A stretch of 64,000 bases of DNA from Cyanoderma ruficeps (lineage: Eukaryota; Chordata; Aves; Passeriformes; Timaliidae), in the NCBI GenBank assembly GCA_008694505.1, contig VZDJ01000047.1, positions 195,927 to 259,926 of the forward strand, in the 5' to 3' direction. Below, in pieces: positions 50,726 through 64,000 of the stretch. The notes under the pieces are model-generated. The model had not been told where the DNA came from, did no database searches, and worked only from the letters and a program-made list of their open reading frames with translations. How positions within the stretch are numbered: position 1 is the first letter of the stretch; each line of letters begins with the position of its first letter. The translations under genes were made by a program, and so were the position numbers.

Positions 50726-53700
50726 GTCCCAACGTGGGCACTGCTCTCCCCTCCCAGTGCACCAGAGCTCTCATCAGCTGGATGAAAATAACACGTTTGG
50801 AGAAACGATTCTCCTGATAAAGCCAGGGCAGAAGGAGCCCCACAGAGGTGAGCAGAGATGCTGTGAAGGCCATTTGTTCATTCTGAATAGCCCTAAATCT
50901 CAATTTTAGTTGAAATCACATTTCTGGAGTTACAATACTTGAAAATGTCTGCTTATGGTAACTGTCAAACTTTTCTGCTTCTGTAGCAGATGGTAACTGT
51001 GACCTTGAAATTAGCAAGGAGATAAATAATTTGAAGGTACAGATTGAGTGATTTAGGGGCTTCCCCTTTTCATTTCAGTGCAGTCTCACTTCATACAGCC
51101 TCACTTGAGGTCACTACTGGAACCTAGATGAGTGTTACAAAGGTATTTGACAAAGCAGAGTATGGACTCTGCAATTGTATCTTGCCAGTGCCTCTTGACA
51201 AAAATGTTACTTGGATGAAACTTTAAACCAAAACTATTGGCTGTGAAATTACAAATTCACTGCTCAGAGCTCACCTGTAAGTCAGCTCAGTAATACAAGA
51301 ATCTACTTGCTCTTACATTTCTTGTCTCTTGGTAAAATCTCTGAACAAATATCAGTTAATCTAAATGAAATTTGGTAATTTGGGGTGTTAAGATACAGAA
51401 GAAATGGGTATGTGTGCCTATGATCCACAGCCCAAGCTTGTTTCAGTCTGTTTCCAAATGCACTATGATTTTCTAGTCTGATTATATTAACAATTACTGA
51501 TTTTTAGTATTTCTGGATATTCAGTCTGGCTATGTAATTTTCTTTGATTCATTTTCAAAATGTATACTCTTACTCCAGCCAGAAATACTGCCTTACTTTG
51601 TCCAGTGTTCTCTTCTATTCCTGTGTATCTACATTGTAAATTTTTAAAATATGTTCATACTGCACTTAAAATCTTCTTCTGGACACTTGGGATAGGATTT
51701 AAGCAGAAGCTAATAAAATTATTGGAAATCACTTGGGCATGAATTCATGCACACTCCAGTTAGTTCTCTTAAGATCCTCTCTGGTCTTAGCTGAAATTTC
51801 AGGCACATTACTGAGTCTGTAGGTTTGGACACATTATCTCTCTTTTTCAGAAATCTCCAATTACTGTGAATGAGCACTAGCATTGTAACATTGCACAACC
51901 TCTGTGCTTTATTACCGGCCTGTCGTAAAAGCTGAATACCTAAGAAAAGAGGAAATTTCAGCAAAATTATCAACTATCCTCCTCACCTCTAAAACGTAAT
52001 TCTGAAAAAGTACTTCTGAGGAATTATTTTGATCCAATACTTTGTTTCAGTACAGTTATAATTTCCAGGTATTTAGTAGCCTAACAATGGGAGGATGAAA
52101 AGAGGTCAGCAGCTGAACCTAGGCCAGCTTCATGACAATGGAAATTTCTCCTCTTTTCTACTGCAACTACAGGACAGATTCCCAGATCTGTGGTATTTAG
52201 TTCTTCCCTTATTGCAGGTGAAGTTGAAGTGTGATTACATGTTTTACATGTCTGGGAAGTCATCTTATTTCTAGTTTTAAAAGTTCTTTTATACCAACCT
52301 GTGAATTGAGAAATCTCTTCTCTATCCTACGTTCTCTTTCTCTTTTCCAAACCTAACTACTTGCAGGTATAATTGGAAGACCTATCCACCTTTCTGTGCC
52401 TCTGGAAGAAATTTAGAATATGAATAAATTAGTCAAACCTCCCATTGGATGAAATAATAAATTTACTCATTTACTTTTTGGTACTGTGTTCAGAATATAT
52501 AGAGCAGAGAGTATATTGCATAATATCTTCTCCTCTAGAGACAGGCCATTGTAACTATATTAGCAATACTATTCCATTGTAATTGAGCTCATGCATACAA
52601 ATAAAAAATAATTTAAGTAAATTTCACTTCTTTTTTTTAAAGAGACATTGGACTACAATCCTCTAAATGACTTTTTCTGAAACATAAATGTAAAGCTCTC
52701 AAGTCTGAATTGAGCCTTAGTCTTCCAAGGCTTCATTATCCAATGATCACTTGACACTTGTACTGCAAGTGGTGTTGTTTTGAAAAGGTTTTGTTGTCAT
52801 TGTTGGATTACAGAGCTTCCACAAAAAGGTAATTTGGAAAGATTTTTAAAAGAAAGCAAATATGCAAAGTTAGTGTGGTGCATGTGTTTTCCTTCCTGCT
52901 TCCCTGCACAGCAAGCAGGGAGTAGGATGGCTCTCTGCAGAGTATGGAGTAGCAAACAGGGCTCGTGAGAAGGATCACAGATGTCTTTTCCTCAAGATGA
53001 GAGAGGGTGCCAGGCATCAGCTGGCGTGTGTGTTGAGACCACCTGGGATGTGAACAGGGCCCCGGGTTGATCCCCACAGCCTTGACACGAGGATGAAGAG
53101 GGCAGGTCAGTCACTATGAGTTTGAGGAAGCCTGTGACACAGAAGGAGCTGGGGGAACTAAGTGCTGCCTCCTCCCTTGCTCAAAGGAGGTCCAGCATGA
53201 AACACAGACCCCTCCCTGTGCCCCACAAAATTAATTTGATTCGAGGGCAAACTCACTAAACATGCAGATTTCCCAACACCTGGAGAAGCAGCCTGAAGAA
53301 GGAAAGAATTTTCATCTTTCACTGTAGCACAGAAAATGCTGTCTTGGTGTGTGTGAGCCATATGTATCATGCTGGTGAGTGAGGGAAATCATTTCCCTCT
53401 ACAGACTAACAAAAGCAGGAACACCCCTGTCCGACTGGTGTATTTGTCATGGGTGGAGAGCAAACTGCCAGCTGCCTAAAGAGCTGGCAAATCTGACCAG
53501 TCAAGAGCAGAGATCCACTCTGGTCATCCTCAAGTGCAAGTGGTTACGTGGCTGCTGCTGAACTGCTGTTGGTTCTGCTCAGGTGCCTTTTCCAAAGTTA
53601 ATGCGAAGTGAGCGGATCAGGTCGTGTCTGCTGTGCATCCCAGGAGGCCCCAGGTGCAGGTGCAGGGCTCTGGGGCTGCACAGCACAGCCCTTCCCCTGG

Positions 53701-56700
53701 CCCGGGGCTCCAGAGGGACAGCTGACAAGGCTGGGCAGGCACTGGGGGCTCACCAGCTGGTGCAGCTCTGTCTGTTCATATGGCAAAAGGTGAACTGAAG
53801 CATGGAGTTCACTGCTTTCCAAACCTTTGCAAATACTGTTGGGCCAGTGCACAGTAACAGCACAGAGGAAAATTTGACAGAAACAACCAGCTATTGTCTT
53901 TGTCAAGTGAAAAAAGGAGGATTCTCTTTAAATGTGTCCGTTTCGCTGAACTGCAGAGTTTGCCCGGAGTGCAAGCAGTGAGGAGAAGCCAGTAATGAAC
54001 TGGGGCATGGTTTTACTCAGCCTGCTGACTTCAGAAGCCAGGGCTCAAAATCAATGAAATCAATAGCAGTCCTTTCTCTGATAGCAATGTTCTTCACTGT
54101 GGAACTCCACTGATATTTGAACTATATCTGTGTTATTGAGACACATTTCTTTTCATTTGCTGTGCACATTGAATGGACATGTGATCTCCTTGTTAGCCTA
54201 AATAAGCTTAGAATACTCCTCTGAAAGAAGGAAAGAAAGCAAAAAAGACAGATCGAAGGCCAGGAAACTTGCAACTGCACTCTTACAGGGGATGAGCAAT
54301 AAAGTATACAGGGATATGCAAAGAGCTAGTCAACAAAGGCATTGAAATTTTACCATTGTAATAGAAATATTTTATTTGCAAGTCGAAAGAAGACTTATTT
54401 TGCTGTAATTCCAAATATCTTAGTAATGACCCAAAACAAATCACAGCTACACCAAACAGGGAATGTTCAATGGTATCACTGGAAAAAACAAACACTACTT
54501 CACATGCATTATTGCCCTTAGAAGTCTAAGTGCATTATTACCCATAATAATTCTCCTAGTAGTCATCAAACTCTTATTTAGTAAAGGAAGCAAAGAACTA
54601 AAGCAACACATTAGATGTAGAATGGACAGAGAGGTCCCCCAGTACACAAATTTGAATTCAAAATACACCTATTGTAATTCTAATGGCAATCATTTCAACA
54701 GTGTAAGAAGGCATACAGCGGTAGGGCCATTTTCAGTGAGATACATCTCCCTCCACCAGATCTTTATCTTCCTTTTCACATTTATCCAGCACAACAAAAC
54801 ATGGACTGTGAATCCTTAATCATAGGTACATATAAGCACTGTTCGAAGGTGGTGCACTGTTTAGAGAATAGTGTACTGTATTGATTTTCCCTCCCAGTTA
54901 CGTCAATGTTTAATAATAAAAAGAAACAGAAAATAATTACATCTGCTGGGATGTTAAAAACACTTCACACTCTGCTGTGTTCTAGTCCCAGAATTTCTGT
55001 TCTTAGCTTTAGAATGACCCCAGTTCATTATGTGGGAGCCAAGGCAAGAAGAAGCTTTTATTAAGCTTTTTATCTGAAACTATTCATCTTGATTTAAGAG
55101 CATCTGTTTGTAACATGAAATTCATTAGGATTTTTCTGTGTTCTGAGGCAGGTACTTTTCAGGGAGTCTGAAATATAAGTGTCTTGCTGCAATACTCCTA
55201 TTTCATGTGCTCTGTATGTGCAAATGAAGTCAGACTGGTCATGAAAGAAGTAAAGAGGAAAATTAACTGAAATACCCATAGATTACTCAAAGAGAATATG
55301 GAGATTAATCTACCCAGCAGAACATCCTGAAGGCCAGCCTGAGACAACAAAGCTGCTGCATGTATCAGAATGGTTGTAAATAAGCTGAACGTTTTCCGCA
55401 GAAGCTGCTGTTGGATGGATCAACACTTACAAATGTCATGGCTGATGGAAGATGTCCCTCGTCTTCACTGGCCTCTCTTAGTGCTCTGAAATGCAGAAGC
55501 CATCTGATGATGGGAAGGTAAAGAGTGCTGTGCACCTGATTCAGCAGGACTTGCTTCTTTGAGGAGTAAATAAAAGCTAACCCCAGTTTGTGCACCGAAG
55601 AGATGTGAGCACTGCCACCAAACGGGTGCAAACTGCACCCCTCCACAGACACCCCAGAACTCATGTGCCATCTAATGACACTACAAGGCCAAGAGAAACC
55701 TCTGTGCTATTACTGTCTAGTTGTTAAACATCTATGAACTTACTCTTCTTTGAACTGGAGTTCTAAGAAAAACATCTACTTTTGATTTTCAAATTATTAT
55801 TGATAGAATTCTTCACAACCTTGATTAAATTGCTGCAAGATCTCCTGCTGTTAAAACTATGAATCCTATTTTTAGCCTGAATGTATCAGGCATTCGTATC
55901 TAACCACTGAGCCTTTGTTAAAGCTTTGTTTGCAGACTGAAGATACCACAGCAGAGTTGTGCTCTCCACATTAGTCCTTATATGCAGTTGTCTCCTTTCC
56001 CTTCTTCTTTTCATCAGTAAACTGAACAGAATAAGCCTTCTAAGCATCCCTGCATCTCTCCATAATCAAGCAAAAGCCTTTTTAATTGTACTTTTCCATT
56101 ACAGGCCTCACCAGTGTCAAACAAAGAAATAATATTTCCTCCTAATCAGTATTTCCCTATCTGTATATTCAAAGACTAATCCATTTGGTCTCAGCATCAC
56201 ACTGATGGTTATCCACCAGGATCAGACAGCTTTTTTACAGAGCTTCCATGTTAGTGTTTTATCTTGTAAGTATGGCTTGACTGCATACATAGGTCTTGAC
56301 CTCTGTTTGTATATTGTTTGTGTATATATGTGTTTGTTTGTGTATCTTTAGACATCCAAGGATGTGATCTAGTGCACTCAGATAAATAATCTGTTTAGGC
56401 TATACATATCAGGAATTTTTTTCCACTTCATTTTTAATCACCATTACAATATGTTCAAAAATGCTGCCTTAATCCCTGAAGATATTCACTGAAGATAATT
56501 GCTAAGGAGTCACAGTGTTCATAGTTAACAATCAAGAGAAAGGCTCACAGGAAGGGAGAAGAGAAATCATGAGGAAACTGCCCTGATAATCACAGAAAGT
56601 TTATCTAATTTAAATATATCATGTTACATTGATCTTAAATCACCTTATCTCCTAGCTGGTTCTCCTTGAACCACTGTGCTGGATAGTAAAGTCCCTGAGC

Positions 56701-58611
56701 ACCTCTAATTGCCAGGCTCGGAAGTCAGTAAGTGATCAGGCAAGGCTCGGGGCTGAATGCATATTTTTTACAGTTCGTAAAAACCTTTTAATATATAACA
56801 AGTGATCTATGCTTTGTGATTTTGTTTGTCTTTTCATTCAAGAAACAATTTATGGTGTGTAGTGATCACTGGTGTCAGTGTGCAGCTCCTTGGTCCACTG
56901 CATAACAAAGGCTGAAGAAAAGATTTTAATTATAGAATTTTACAGTGATCATAACAGCTCTCCTGACACATCAGCTGTTCTCCCCCTTAATGTTACCTTG
57001 CTTCCTAGTTATTCTCCTGTAAAGGTTGCTTGTTGGCAAATCACCTTCATGTAGACTTTTAAACTTCTGGCTGAAAGTCATTCCTACATAAATATCTGAT
57101 TTCAAGGATTCATGTGTTTGCTAAGTTTTCATTGGCATTGTGTAAGCATCATAGCATTATCCTGGATAATCTGATGAGTAACGTATTCTAGAGGCCAAAA
57201 AAAGGAAGAAAAAAGTTTTGTGGTGTATTTATCATTTTCAGAAATTTTCTGACCATAAATGTTCTTGTCCGTTAACATCTCATGAGGTTAGTTGCTAAAG
57301 TAGAAGGTCAGCTGGGACAAGAACATAATGTGGAAACAGGAAATCAAAATAAGATGTAGAAGATGAGGCACTGGTCCTGTGCAGGGTCCTGTTAAGTATC
57401 TTCTGTTACTTGGTTGGCTTTAAAAGCCCTGTTTGGCACAAAGCAGTTAAATAAGCTTTATGTTGAACAGAAATGTGTATACAGGGGGATAGGAGCAGGC
57501 TTTTATATGGCAGCATGCAATTTAGGGATTTTTAAGGCTGCAGTGTCAGAGATTCTTAAATCATAACAGAGCTTTGTGTTAAATTTCATAGCACTGAGAT
57601 CTGTGCTTCTGGGTAGTTTCTCTTAATTGTGCTTTTTAAAATGTACTTTAGAGTTACACATCTCAGACCGTGATTTATGGGTCTAGCTCTTGCTTCTGCT
57701 CAGAAATGAAGAACTGTGCATGGTCCCTACAGCTGCCTGAGCCGTGGGATACCTGGAGAGGTGCACTGTCCCAGCCAGTCCTTCAGCTCATTGCCTGGGG
57801 GCCACTACCGGCTGTTCTGTCAGAATGCCTGGTTTGGGGCTTTTGCCTGATCTCTTGTCATTCTGATTATTCAGTAAATTAGTTTTACACGAGGAGGCCT
57901 TCAGCAGTTTTTCTGGTCAGCTTTTCAGGTGTTCTGCCTTGGGCCTGACCCTAACTGCAGTCAACGAAACGTCTACCAAATCGGATTTGAACCTTTTCTT
58001 CTGCCCGGGTTTACATCCTCCTAAGGCTCCGTTCAAAGTTCACCTTCTCCTTGTTACCAAAAGATCTCAAAATACAAGCCAGCCTTCATAAATTTGGCAT
58101 ATAAAGCCTCATGAACATCAGTCTTAGACACTTTTCTTCAGCTCAGATGAAAACCAAACACTATTCTCATTTGCTCTGGTAAAATAGGAATGGGTTGTAA
58201 GATGGTCTATTTTGTATTTCTATTCAAAATTTCTACACAGATACCTAGTTCAGAATTCATTTTCTAGATTTTTTGAGTTTCTTTCCTGTAGAATATTGCT
58301 TTAGTATGTTACTGCAAGTAGTCTCTAGTGGTTTCTTTTTTTTCACTCTGTGGAGTGAATCTTTTCTGATATGTCATTTTTCTTAAATGCTCAGAACTCC
58401 AGCAGAAGTTTCATGACAGTATATGTGCTCACTAGGACATTTTATGACACGTTCTTAATTAAATATGCTACCGATGCAAGTTTTATAAGCAACATTTGGC
58501 TAGTAAATGTTATATTTTTATCAATACGGGAGAACTACATCTAGTTGTTCCTTCCTAAGCCTCTGTTTCTCAGATGTTTAACAAATTAAGCAAAGAAACT
58601 ACTGCTGCGAC
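50726..58611. other. Non-coding DNA
   Basis: No recognisable gene. A GC-richer patch at about 53583-53760 gives several overlapping chance frames on both strands. A plus-strand frame of 118 codons at 54463-54819 lies in AT-rich DNA and has no supporting signature. TTTG/TGTA-rich simple sequence occurs around 56305-56350. The rest is ordinary intergenic or intronic sequence. Confidence 0.65.
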
Positions 58612-58648
58612 TCGTTTGTTTGTTTGTCTGTTCGTTCATTTGTTCTAG
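58612..58648 (+). repeat. TTTG/TTCG-type simple repeat ending in TCTAG
   Basis: CGTTTGTTTGTTTGTCTGTTCGTTCATTTGTTCTAG is an imperfect (TTTG)n run. It is pyrimidine-rich and ends in an AG, so it could act as a splice acceptor for the GC-rich sequence that follows. That role is only inferred. Confidence 0.7.
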
Positions 58649-58723
58649 AAGACAGTTTGTTTTCCCTGAGATGTTTACATGCTACAGCACTTTATTGTTC
58701 CCGGTCAGGCATGCACACAGCCA

Positions 58724-58890
58724 TGGCAGGCGCTCCGCAGTGCCGCCGCTCCCGGTTAGTGTCCGGAGAGGCAGCAGGACGGGCGGGCAGCTGTGGGCAG
58801 CAGCCCGGTGCCGACACTGCTCTGACGGTGCGGTGCAGCAGCGCAGGCTCCGGAGCAGGAGGCAGGACTGCAACGCTGCCCTGCAACGCT
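58724..58890. promoter_or_regulatory. Small CpG-rich patch, possible CpG island
   Basis: About sixteen CpG dinucleotides occur within roughly 170 bases in a window where CpG is otherwise rare. The patch contains GCCGCCGCTCCCGG and GGACGGGCGGGC and a short duplication of CAACGCTGCCCTG at its end. Frames are open on both strands because of composition. A plus-strand frame (58624-59085) and a minus-strand ATG in good context (GCCATGG) both fall here, but neither encodes a recognised protein. The patch could be an unmethylated promoter or first exon of an unannotated transcript. CpG islands of this size can also arise without function. Confidence 0.4.
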
Positions 58891-61800
58891 GCCCTGCAGA
58901 GTCAGAGCTCAGCAGCAGCAGTGCATTCTGCAGGACGTGCTGAGTGTGATGCCTCTAAGGCTGCACAGAAGCAAATCCATGTCTCCTGTGATAACAGCAA
59001 CCATCAGACCATCCTTTCTCCTGGTTTTTATCTGCCGGGTGTGCAGATCTCGCTGCAGGGACCAAGAGCTCTGAAAGCTTTGTAAGGGTAGCTGGCAGGG
59101 AAATAGAGATACCAACCCTGCAAAACGTATCAGGGACAGTGGAAGAAAGGATACCACTTACACAACACTGCCGTAACCATTAGACTATACTGTTTCAAAA
59201 AGATATTATTTTTTAGTTTGTGTCTATTTATAGTTTTAGCGGCAGAATATGTAAATTCTTGACTCCTATTTTCAAAGATCCATATTCTTCAGTTCTAGTA
59301 AATGTCTTTGAAATATTTCCCTTAAATGAAAAGTTACATATAAATATTCAATGAGTTCTGCTGACCAGAATAGATATGCTCATTTATCCTTCAGGCAGAC
59401 ATTTTGGAGAGTCAGGAACAGATGCTCACACGGGGTTTGGTGCAGGAAGTACCACAGCCCAGTTCAGGACAGCCTAGGACAGGGACCAGGCAGCACTCCC
59501 CTCCAGGTTCCCACAGCCCCAGGGCCTCATGCTGGCCCCTGGACCACGAGTTAGCTGTAAATCCACCATTTTCATCTTCCAACTTCAGATGATTAGTTGC
59601 ATGCTAATTAAATCTGAGGATTTTAATCAGGAGCAGTAGCCAGCAGGTCAGGAATGGATAGGAATGCAGTGGTACCTGTTTCAGAGTGTTTATTCATTTT
59701 TATGCTTGACTTTAACTGACCACTTCACTTGGAAAGAAGGTCTGACAATAAATGAAATTAATAAGTACCGGTATTAAGCTCCACACTTGTTTTTATTAAA
59801 TCCATTGTTTTAAAACAGAATTTCAATGCTCAGACATGCTACGAAGTAGGATCATTGTAAATTTTAACCCAGCATTCATTTATTGCAGGGTTCAGCCATA
59901 AAATTTCCAGAAGTTATTAGATGTTTTTACTTGTAGTTTCTTTATTATTGATTTAAAAGCTGTTCGTGAGAAGGGTTGGTGACATCAAGCTTTTGTTGTT
60001 TTATTTTTTTACAGCAAGGAAAGCTGGTCAGGACTCTGTGCCTTCACACACTGATAATATGCATAATATGTACAGCCTTTTAATAGTACAGCAAAAGGAT
60101 ATGCAAATATACCAATTTCATTTACAGAATTGAAATCTGCTTCAACAATTCTTGTGAGAGAAGAAGAGATAAATTGTATATACTCATTTTCATCAAAAGC
60201 CTATTGACAGCCAGCTTTTAAGAATAATTCTAGTGCTTCCTTTGTCCTAACATACAAGTTGGAATTTCTTTTTTCTCACAGAAACAGGTTATTTGAGTGA
60301 AAATGGGTTATTATATATTGGGTAGCCTGCACTGGTGTCTGGGTAGACATCTATCATGCATCTTCTTCAAGAGCCCAGAGAAATATTTTCCTTACTAGCC
60401 ATTTTCCATGTAGTCTTTCTCCTACATTTATCAGCCACTTTGGAGGTAGCAGTCAATGTTATATCCTGGGGATTATAACCTGTATATTTAAAATAAGCAA
60501 TTCAACTGAGTTTTCTTTGTGACGTTGATCCCAAGTAACAACTGAAGTGCAATTTGTCCAGAGGTGAGCCGCCCCAATCTAGTGAGATGCTCCGTCAAAA
60601 ATCTTTGACTCCTTCAAGATGATCCCCTCAAAAGCACATACTTACAAAGCAAAGATGGTATGTAAATTTTAAAAACTGCAACAAGGATATCTGGCACAAA
60701 ATGGCCTATAGACTACTCTCTGATACACAAGTTAAATGGCCTCTTAAGTTTGCATTCAAAAGGCTTGTAGCAGTAAAAAGAACAGAGTATTAAGCTTTTT
60801 CTGAGTAGCTTGAGGTTGTTCAGGGACACAAGGGGTATTTTCGTTGGAAGAAAGTGATTCAGCCTAACTTTGCTGGTCTAGAGATAACCAGAAAATGTAT
60901 AGGGCACTTTTAGCCAATTTCTTTGAACTGATCTGGTTATTCCCCAGGGGGTAAGTGTACCACCATTCTCATAAAGAGATGTCAGCTTTGCAAGCTGGTG
61001 TAGGAGTTCCTGTATGAATTACCTGTTCAGGGTGGTCTGGGGATGTCAGCACAGCAGAAATTCAGAGGGCCCACCTGCCATGCCTGTGGTGGGGGCTGAG
61101 TCCTGCGTCTCCACTGGGCTGAAGATCAAAGGACAGGCAGTGCTTGCTCCTCTTGTCTGACACAGCCAAGGTGCATGTGCTCCCTCAGACAGACAAATCT
61201 CTCTGGGCTATGAGAAGGCTTGATTTAGTCTTGCAGAGTGTTCTTTATTAACTCTGATCTGTTATTTTTGAAAGCAAAAATCTTTCTCGTGTGAAAAATC
61301 TGCTAGAAACTGCCTGAACATATTCATGATCGAGGACCAGCAGAGGCCAGGCCACCTATCATTAGTTTCTTTAGATGTCACAATGGTACAATTTGCTTAG
61401 GTAGCCAGTCATAGAATTCCTAGTGTCATTGGTATTTATCATCCAACCACACAGCTGGGCTTTCAGTGTATGATACAAATGGCTCTGGCTGTGCTCTTTG
61501 TCTAGGGAAGGATCCTGAAAGTGACATTTGCTAGATATTTCCTGTAAATGTAAGAGAAAGAGGGGGGCAAAAGCCTAGTAGATTGCAATGCCTTTGTAGG
61601 TACTGTCATTTTCATTGTGAAAAAAAACCAGTCACTGATTTAAGGGAAGCCATGAAGTTTAGCAGATTCTGCCTAGGTTTGTTGCTGAAGCTGCATAAAA
61701 TATTTAAAAGTACTGTAAGAGGCCTAGAGTAAAGTACCTCTAATGCAGCTGTGCAAATCTCAGTTTATGAAGAATTCACACTTGGCAAAACTGTCAAAGG

Positions 61801-62623
61801 GAGGGGGAGTGATTAATATCAGATAGAAACATAAGGTTTTTTCTTGACCTAGTTCTGACTGAAACCTTTAATTCCCATCCCATTAAAGATAAACAGTAGA
61901 ACAACAGGAGCATAGAGAACAGTGAGTTATCTGGACTTGACCCCGTAGTTAATGTAACAAGAGGAAGATGTTCAAATTAGTGCCTCAGCTTTCTGTATTC
62001 AGCCTGAGACAAAAATGAGTATAAAAAATAGTATTTGCTGAAGATGCCGACTGGCTGAGAGTCACAATGAATTATCTGGTGAACTGCCTTCCTTTCTCAT
62101 AGCAAGGATCCTGACTTTGAAGCCTTTAAAACTCAAGTATGCTCTGAATAATGAGAGAACGCTGACACATGTTGCTGTAACAGTTAAATTACTATTCTTT
62201 TGTGTGCCATCACTACAAGTTACCACTTCCTTGGAAAAATAGAGGGAGCATTGGCCTTGCTAGTGCCTAAGTGGGTGTCTTAGGTCGACCTTAACACAAA
62301 TGACAATGGATCAAGCTGGCCCTGAACTGAAGCAATTGAAAGGTGTCACTGGTTGACCACTATGTCAGCAAAACACCATGAGTGGGCTGCTGGGAAAAAA
62401 TACTTCCTTCAACTCACTCAAGGAAAATATCCAGAGCTCACGTCATTGCCTGTTTTTAACACTTAATATCTGTCCCAGGGTTACCTAATGCTAAATGTTG
62501 GATTATCACACAGATGTTTCATCCTGTACAAAGCAGGAATAATTCCCAGATTCCATTAAACAATAAAGCTTCCGGGAAAACTCCAGGATGGATCAAAATG
62601 TGAGTTTTCTTTTCACTCTTCTA

Positions 62624-62643
62624 CCCCACCCCATCCCACCCCC
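62624..62643 (-). other. Predicted G-quadruplex motif
   Basis: The plus strand reads CCCCACCCCATCCCACCCCC. On the minus strand this is four G-runs of three or more separated by loops of one or two bases, a textbook G-quadruplex pattern. It lies in a pyrimidine-rich stretch starting near 62610. Confidence 0.7.
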
Positions 62644-62921
62644 ATTGGCAGTGATCCTTCAACTGATTTCATAGAGGGATAGTCTCAAGTAAATATATTC
62701 TCTATATATAAACATCTTATTATATGCACATTTTAAATGAATATTCCCTGCAGGTCTTACTTAAGAATTGAAAATGCCCGAATTTGGGCTATATTTAAGC
62801 AATAATGACGGATGGAAAGGCTGTTTCTTTTCAACTAAATGTGCCAATACTTGGCTTATCTGGTAATTAACTGCTGGGAAAGGCCTCCCTGTCAGTCCCT
62901 GTCAGTCAATAAGTATAAGAT

Positions 62922-62933
62922 GGGGGGGGGGGG
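62922..62933 (+). repeat. Homopolymer G-run (12 G)
   Basis: Twelve consecutive G residues follow AAGTATAAGAT and precede AGAAAGG. Such runs are often length-polymorphic and error-prone in sequencing. Just upstream, CTGTCAGTCC is tandemly duplicated (about 62889-62907). Confidence 0.9.
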
Positions 62934-64000
62934 AGAAAGGCTTGTCATTAATCACCAGGAAATTTCAGACAGCTGCTGTTTTGCTGTAATAGAACATGCA
63001 AGTATTAAGAAAAATCACCAACAGTTACCTTTCAAGGTATTATAATTATATGTGGGCCTGCAAGTTGTCTTAGATATGGCTCATTTATATAAAGCATTTA
63101 GACATCAGCCCAATAACTGCTAAAAAAATAGGACTATAAAATTTTTTTAATTTGCAGTACACTCTCTGTTGCACTTGATTGCTTTCAGTGTGCTTTCAAG
63201 TGAAAAAACAACAGCATTTTCTAGGGACAGTCATGCATCAACTTTCAGAGACTGGAAAGAGCTAAAGTCATCAGTCTCAGGTACAGGCAATAAAGAGCCT
63301 GTTCTGAGTAAGGATGATCACTTGGTATTTCTGTGTGGTATTGTGCTTCATACAATATATAAGAAGAATAATAAATAAGAAATACAGTAATTACAAATTA
63401 CTAAAAATAAACATACGTTTCATATTTTTATATCTTAAATATAAAGCAAAATTAAATTTATATAGATAAATGTCACTTTTATAAATATGTCAAAATAAAA
63501 CAAAGAGATTTAATCTACCACATAAACAAAGCATAGTGAAATATATTTCCACATAGGCAAAGACAGCTCAATTCATAACTGTCTGGTGGTACTTTAGCTC
63601 CAACTTGCTCAGGAACAGTTGCATGGAATCACTCTCATGTCTACAACCCATGCTCTCCTACTGGGCCGTGAAGCTGAAACTCATCTTTGTCCAGCCCTGA
63701 GCTGCTCTGTGGAGATGCTTCTGAGAGCCAAGACTCACATGTTGTCCCGTCCCTGAAGTATTTTGGTCCTACTGTGAAACCAATATTAGCCACTGGCAGC
63801 TGATCCCAAGTGAAGCGTCCCTAAGAACTCTTCTGCTCTCAGTCAAGTGTCCCCTTGTGGTACTGTGTTATTGCAGGGATTCCACACCCCTTCACCTGAG
63901 ATTAAAAGGGACACTGTCTCCATGTGTTGCTCTGTGTACCTGTGCCTGGCTCAGGAAGGGTAAAACTGCCCCCGTCTTTCCACAAGGCAGCACACACAGG

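Larger units (their letters stand above)
58891..64000. other. Non-coding DNA
   Basis: No recognisable gene. There is an octamer-like ATATGCAAATAT near 60100. A C-rich tract at 62624-62643 and a G-run at 62922-62933 are listed separately. From 63380 to 63560 the sequence is extremely AT-rich. A CR1-like CATAGAATTCCTAG at about 61410 is too short to call. Confidence 0.65.

Noticed and set aside
61409..61450. CATAGAATTCCTAG, similar to the terminal repeat of CR1 LINEs
   Set aside because: Only about 14 bases fit and the following sequence does not continue the CR1 pattern.
1..64000. CRISPR arrays, bacterial operons, tRNA or rRNA genes
   Set aside because: No direct-repeat/spacer array, no cloverleaf or rRNA-like sequence and no compact gene clusters were seen. 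Repeats present are minisatellites, slippage duplications, CR1 and an ERV.

Overview
The window looks like vertebrate, most likely avian, nuclear DNA. It is AT-rich, low in CpG, has long stretches without convincing genes, no bacterial-style operons and no recognisable SINEs. The named interspersed repeats are CR1 LINE fragments (clearest at 21139-21540 and 44202-44312) and one class II (betaretrovirus-like) endogenous retrovirus. CR1 together with a class II ERV primed by tRNA-Lys suits a bird genome. A songbird is plausible, but the sequence does not prove it. The setting is probably a gene desert or a large intron. No exon of a known host protein was recognised.

Layout. Positions 1-28680 are mostly plain non-coding DNA with short tandem duplications (5341-5500, 10769-10811, 12370-12425), a GT microsatellite (13743-13782), CR1 pieces, and a few splice-site-bounded stretches that might be exons (2081-2119, 4911-4982, 28139-28249). 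Positions 28681-31387 hold the main feature, the 5' part of a provirus: an LTR of about 659 bp, a tRNA-Lys primer site, a leader with a splice donor, and a damaged gag that stops just after the capsid major homology region. The rest of gag, pro, pol, env and the 3' LTR are absent. The same six bases (cttagg) lie directly before the LTR and at the point where gag homology ends, so this may be an unusual one-LTR insertion or a deletion with a very precise endpoint.

Positions 31388-64000 are again mostly non-coding. They hold a 69-bp minisatellite (34170-34462), an exact 37-bp duplication (36158-36231), a second CR1 fragment, a CpG-containing 142-codon reading frame on the minus strand (44456-44884), a 50-bp minisatellite (50317-50725), a small CpG-rich patch (58724-58890), and G-quadruplex-prone tracts near 62.6-62.9 kb.

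Only the retroviral parts work together as a unit: LTR promoter, primer site, splice donor and gag. The unit is defective, with a frame break, an in-frame stop and loss of everything downstream. Host-gene statements here are low-confidence inferences from splice-like signals and composition. No complete new biological system was found. The most unusual items are the truncated provirus with matching flanks, the minus-strand reading frame at 44.5-44.9 kb, and the CpG patch at 58.8 kb.
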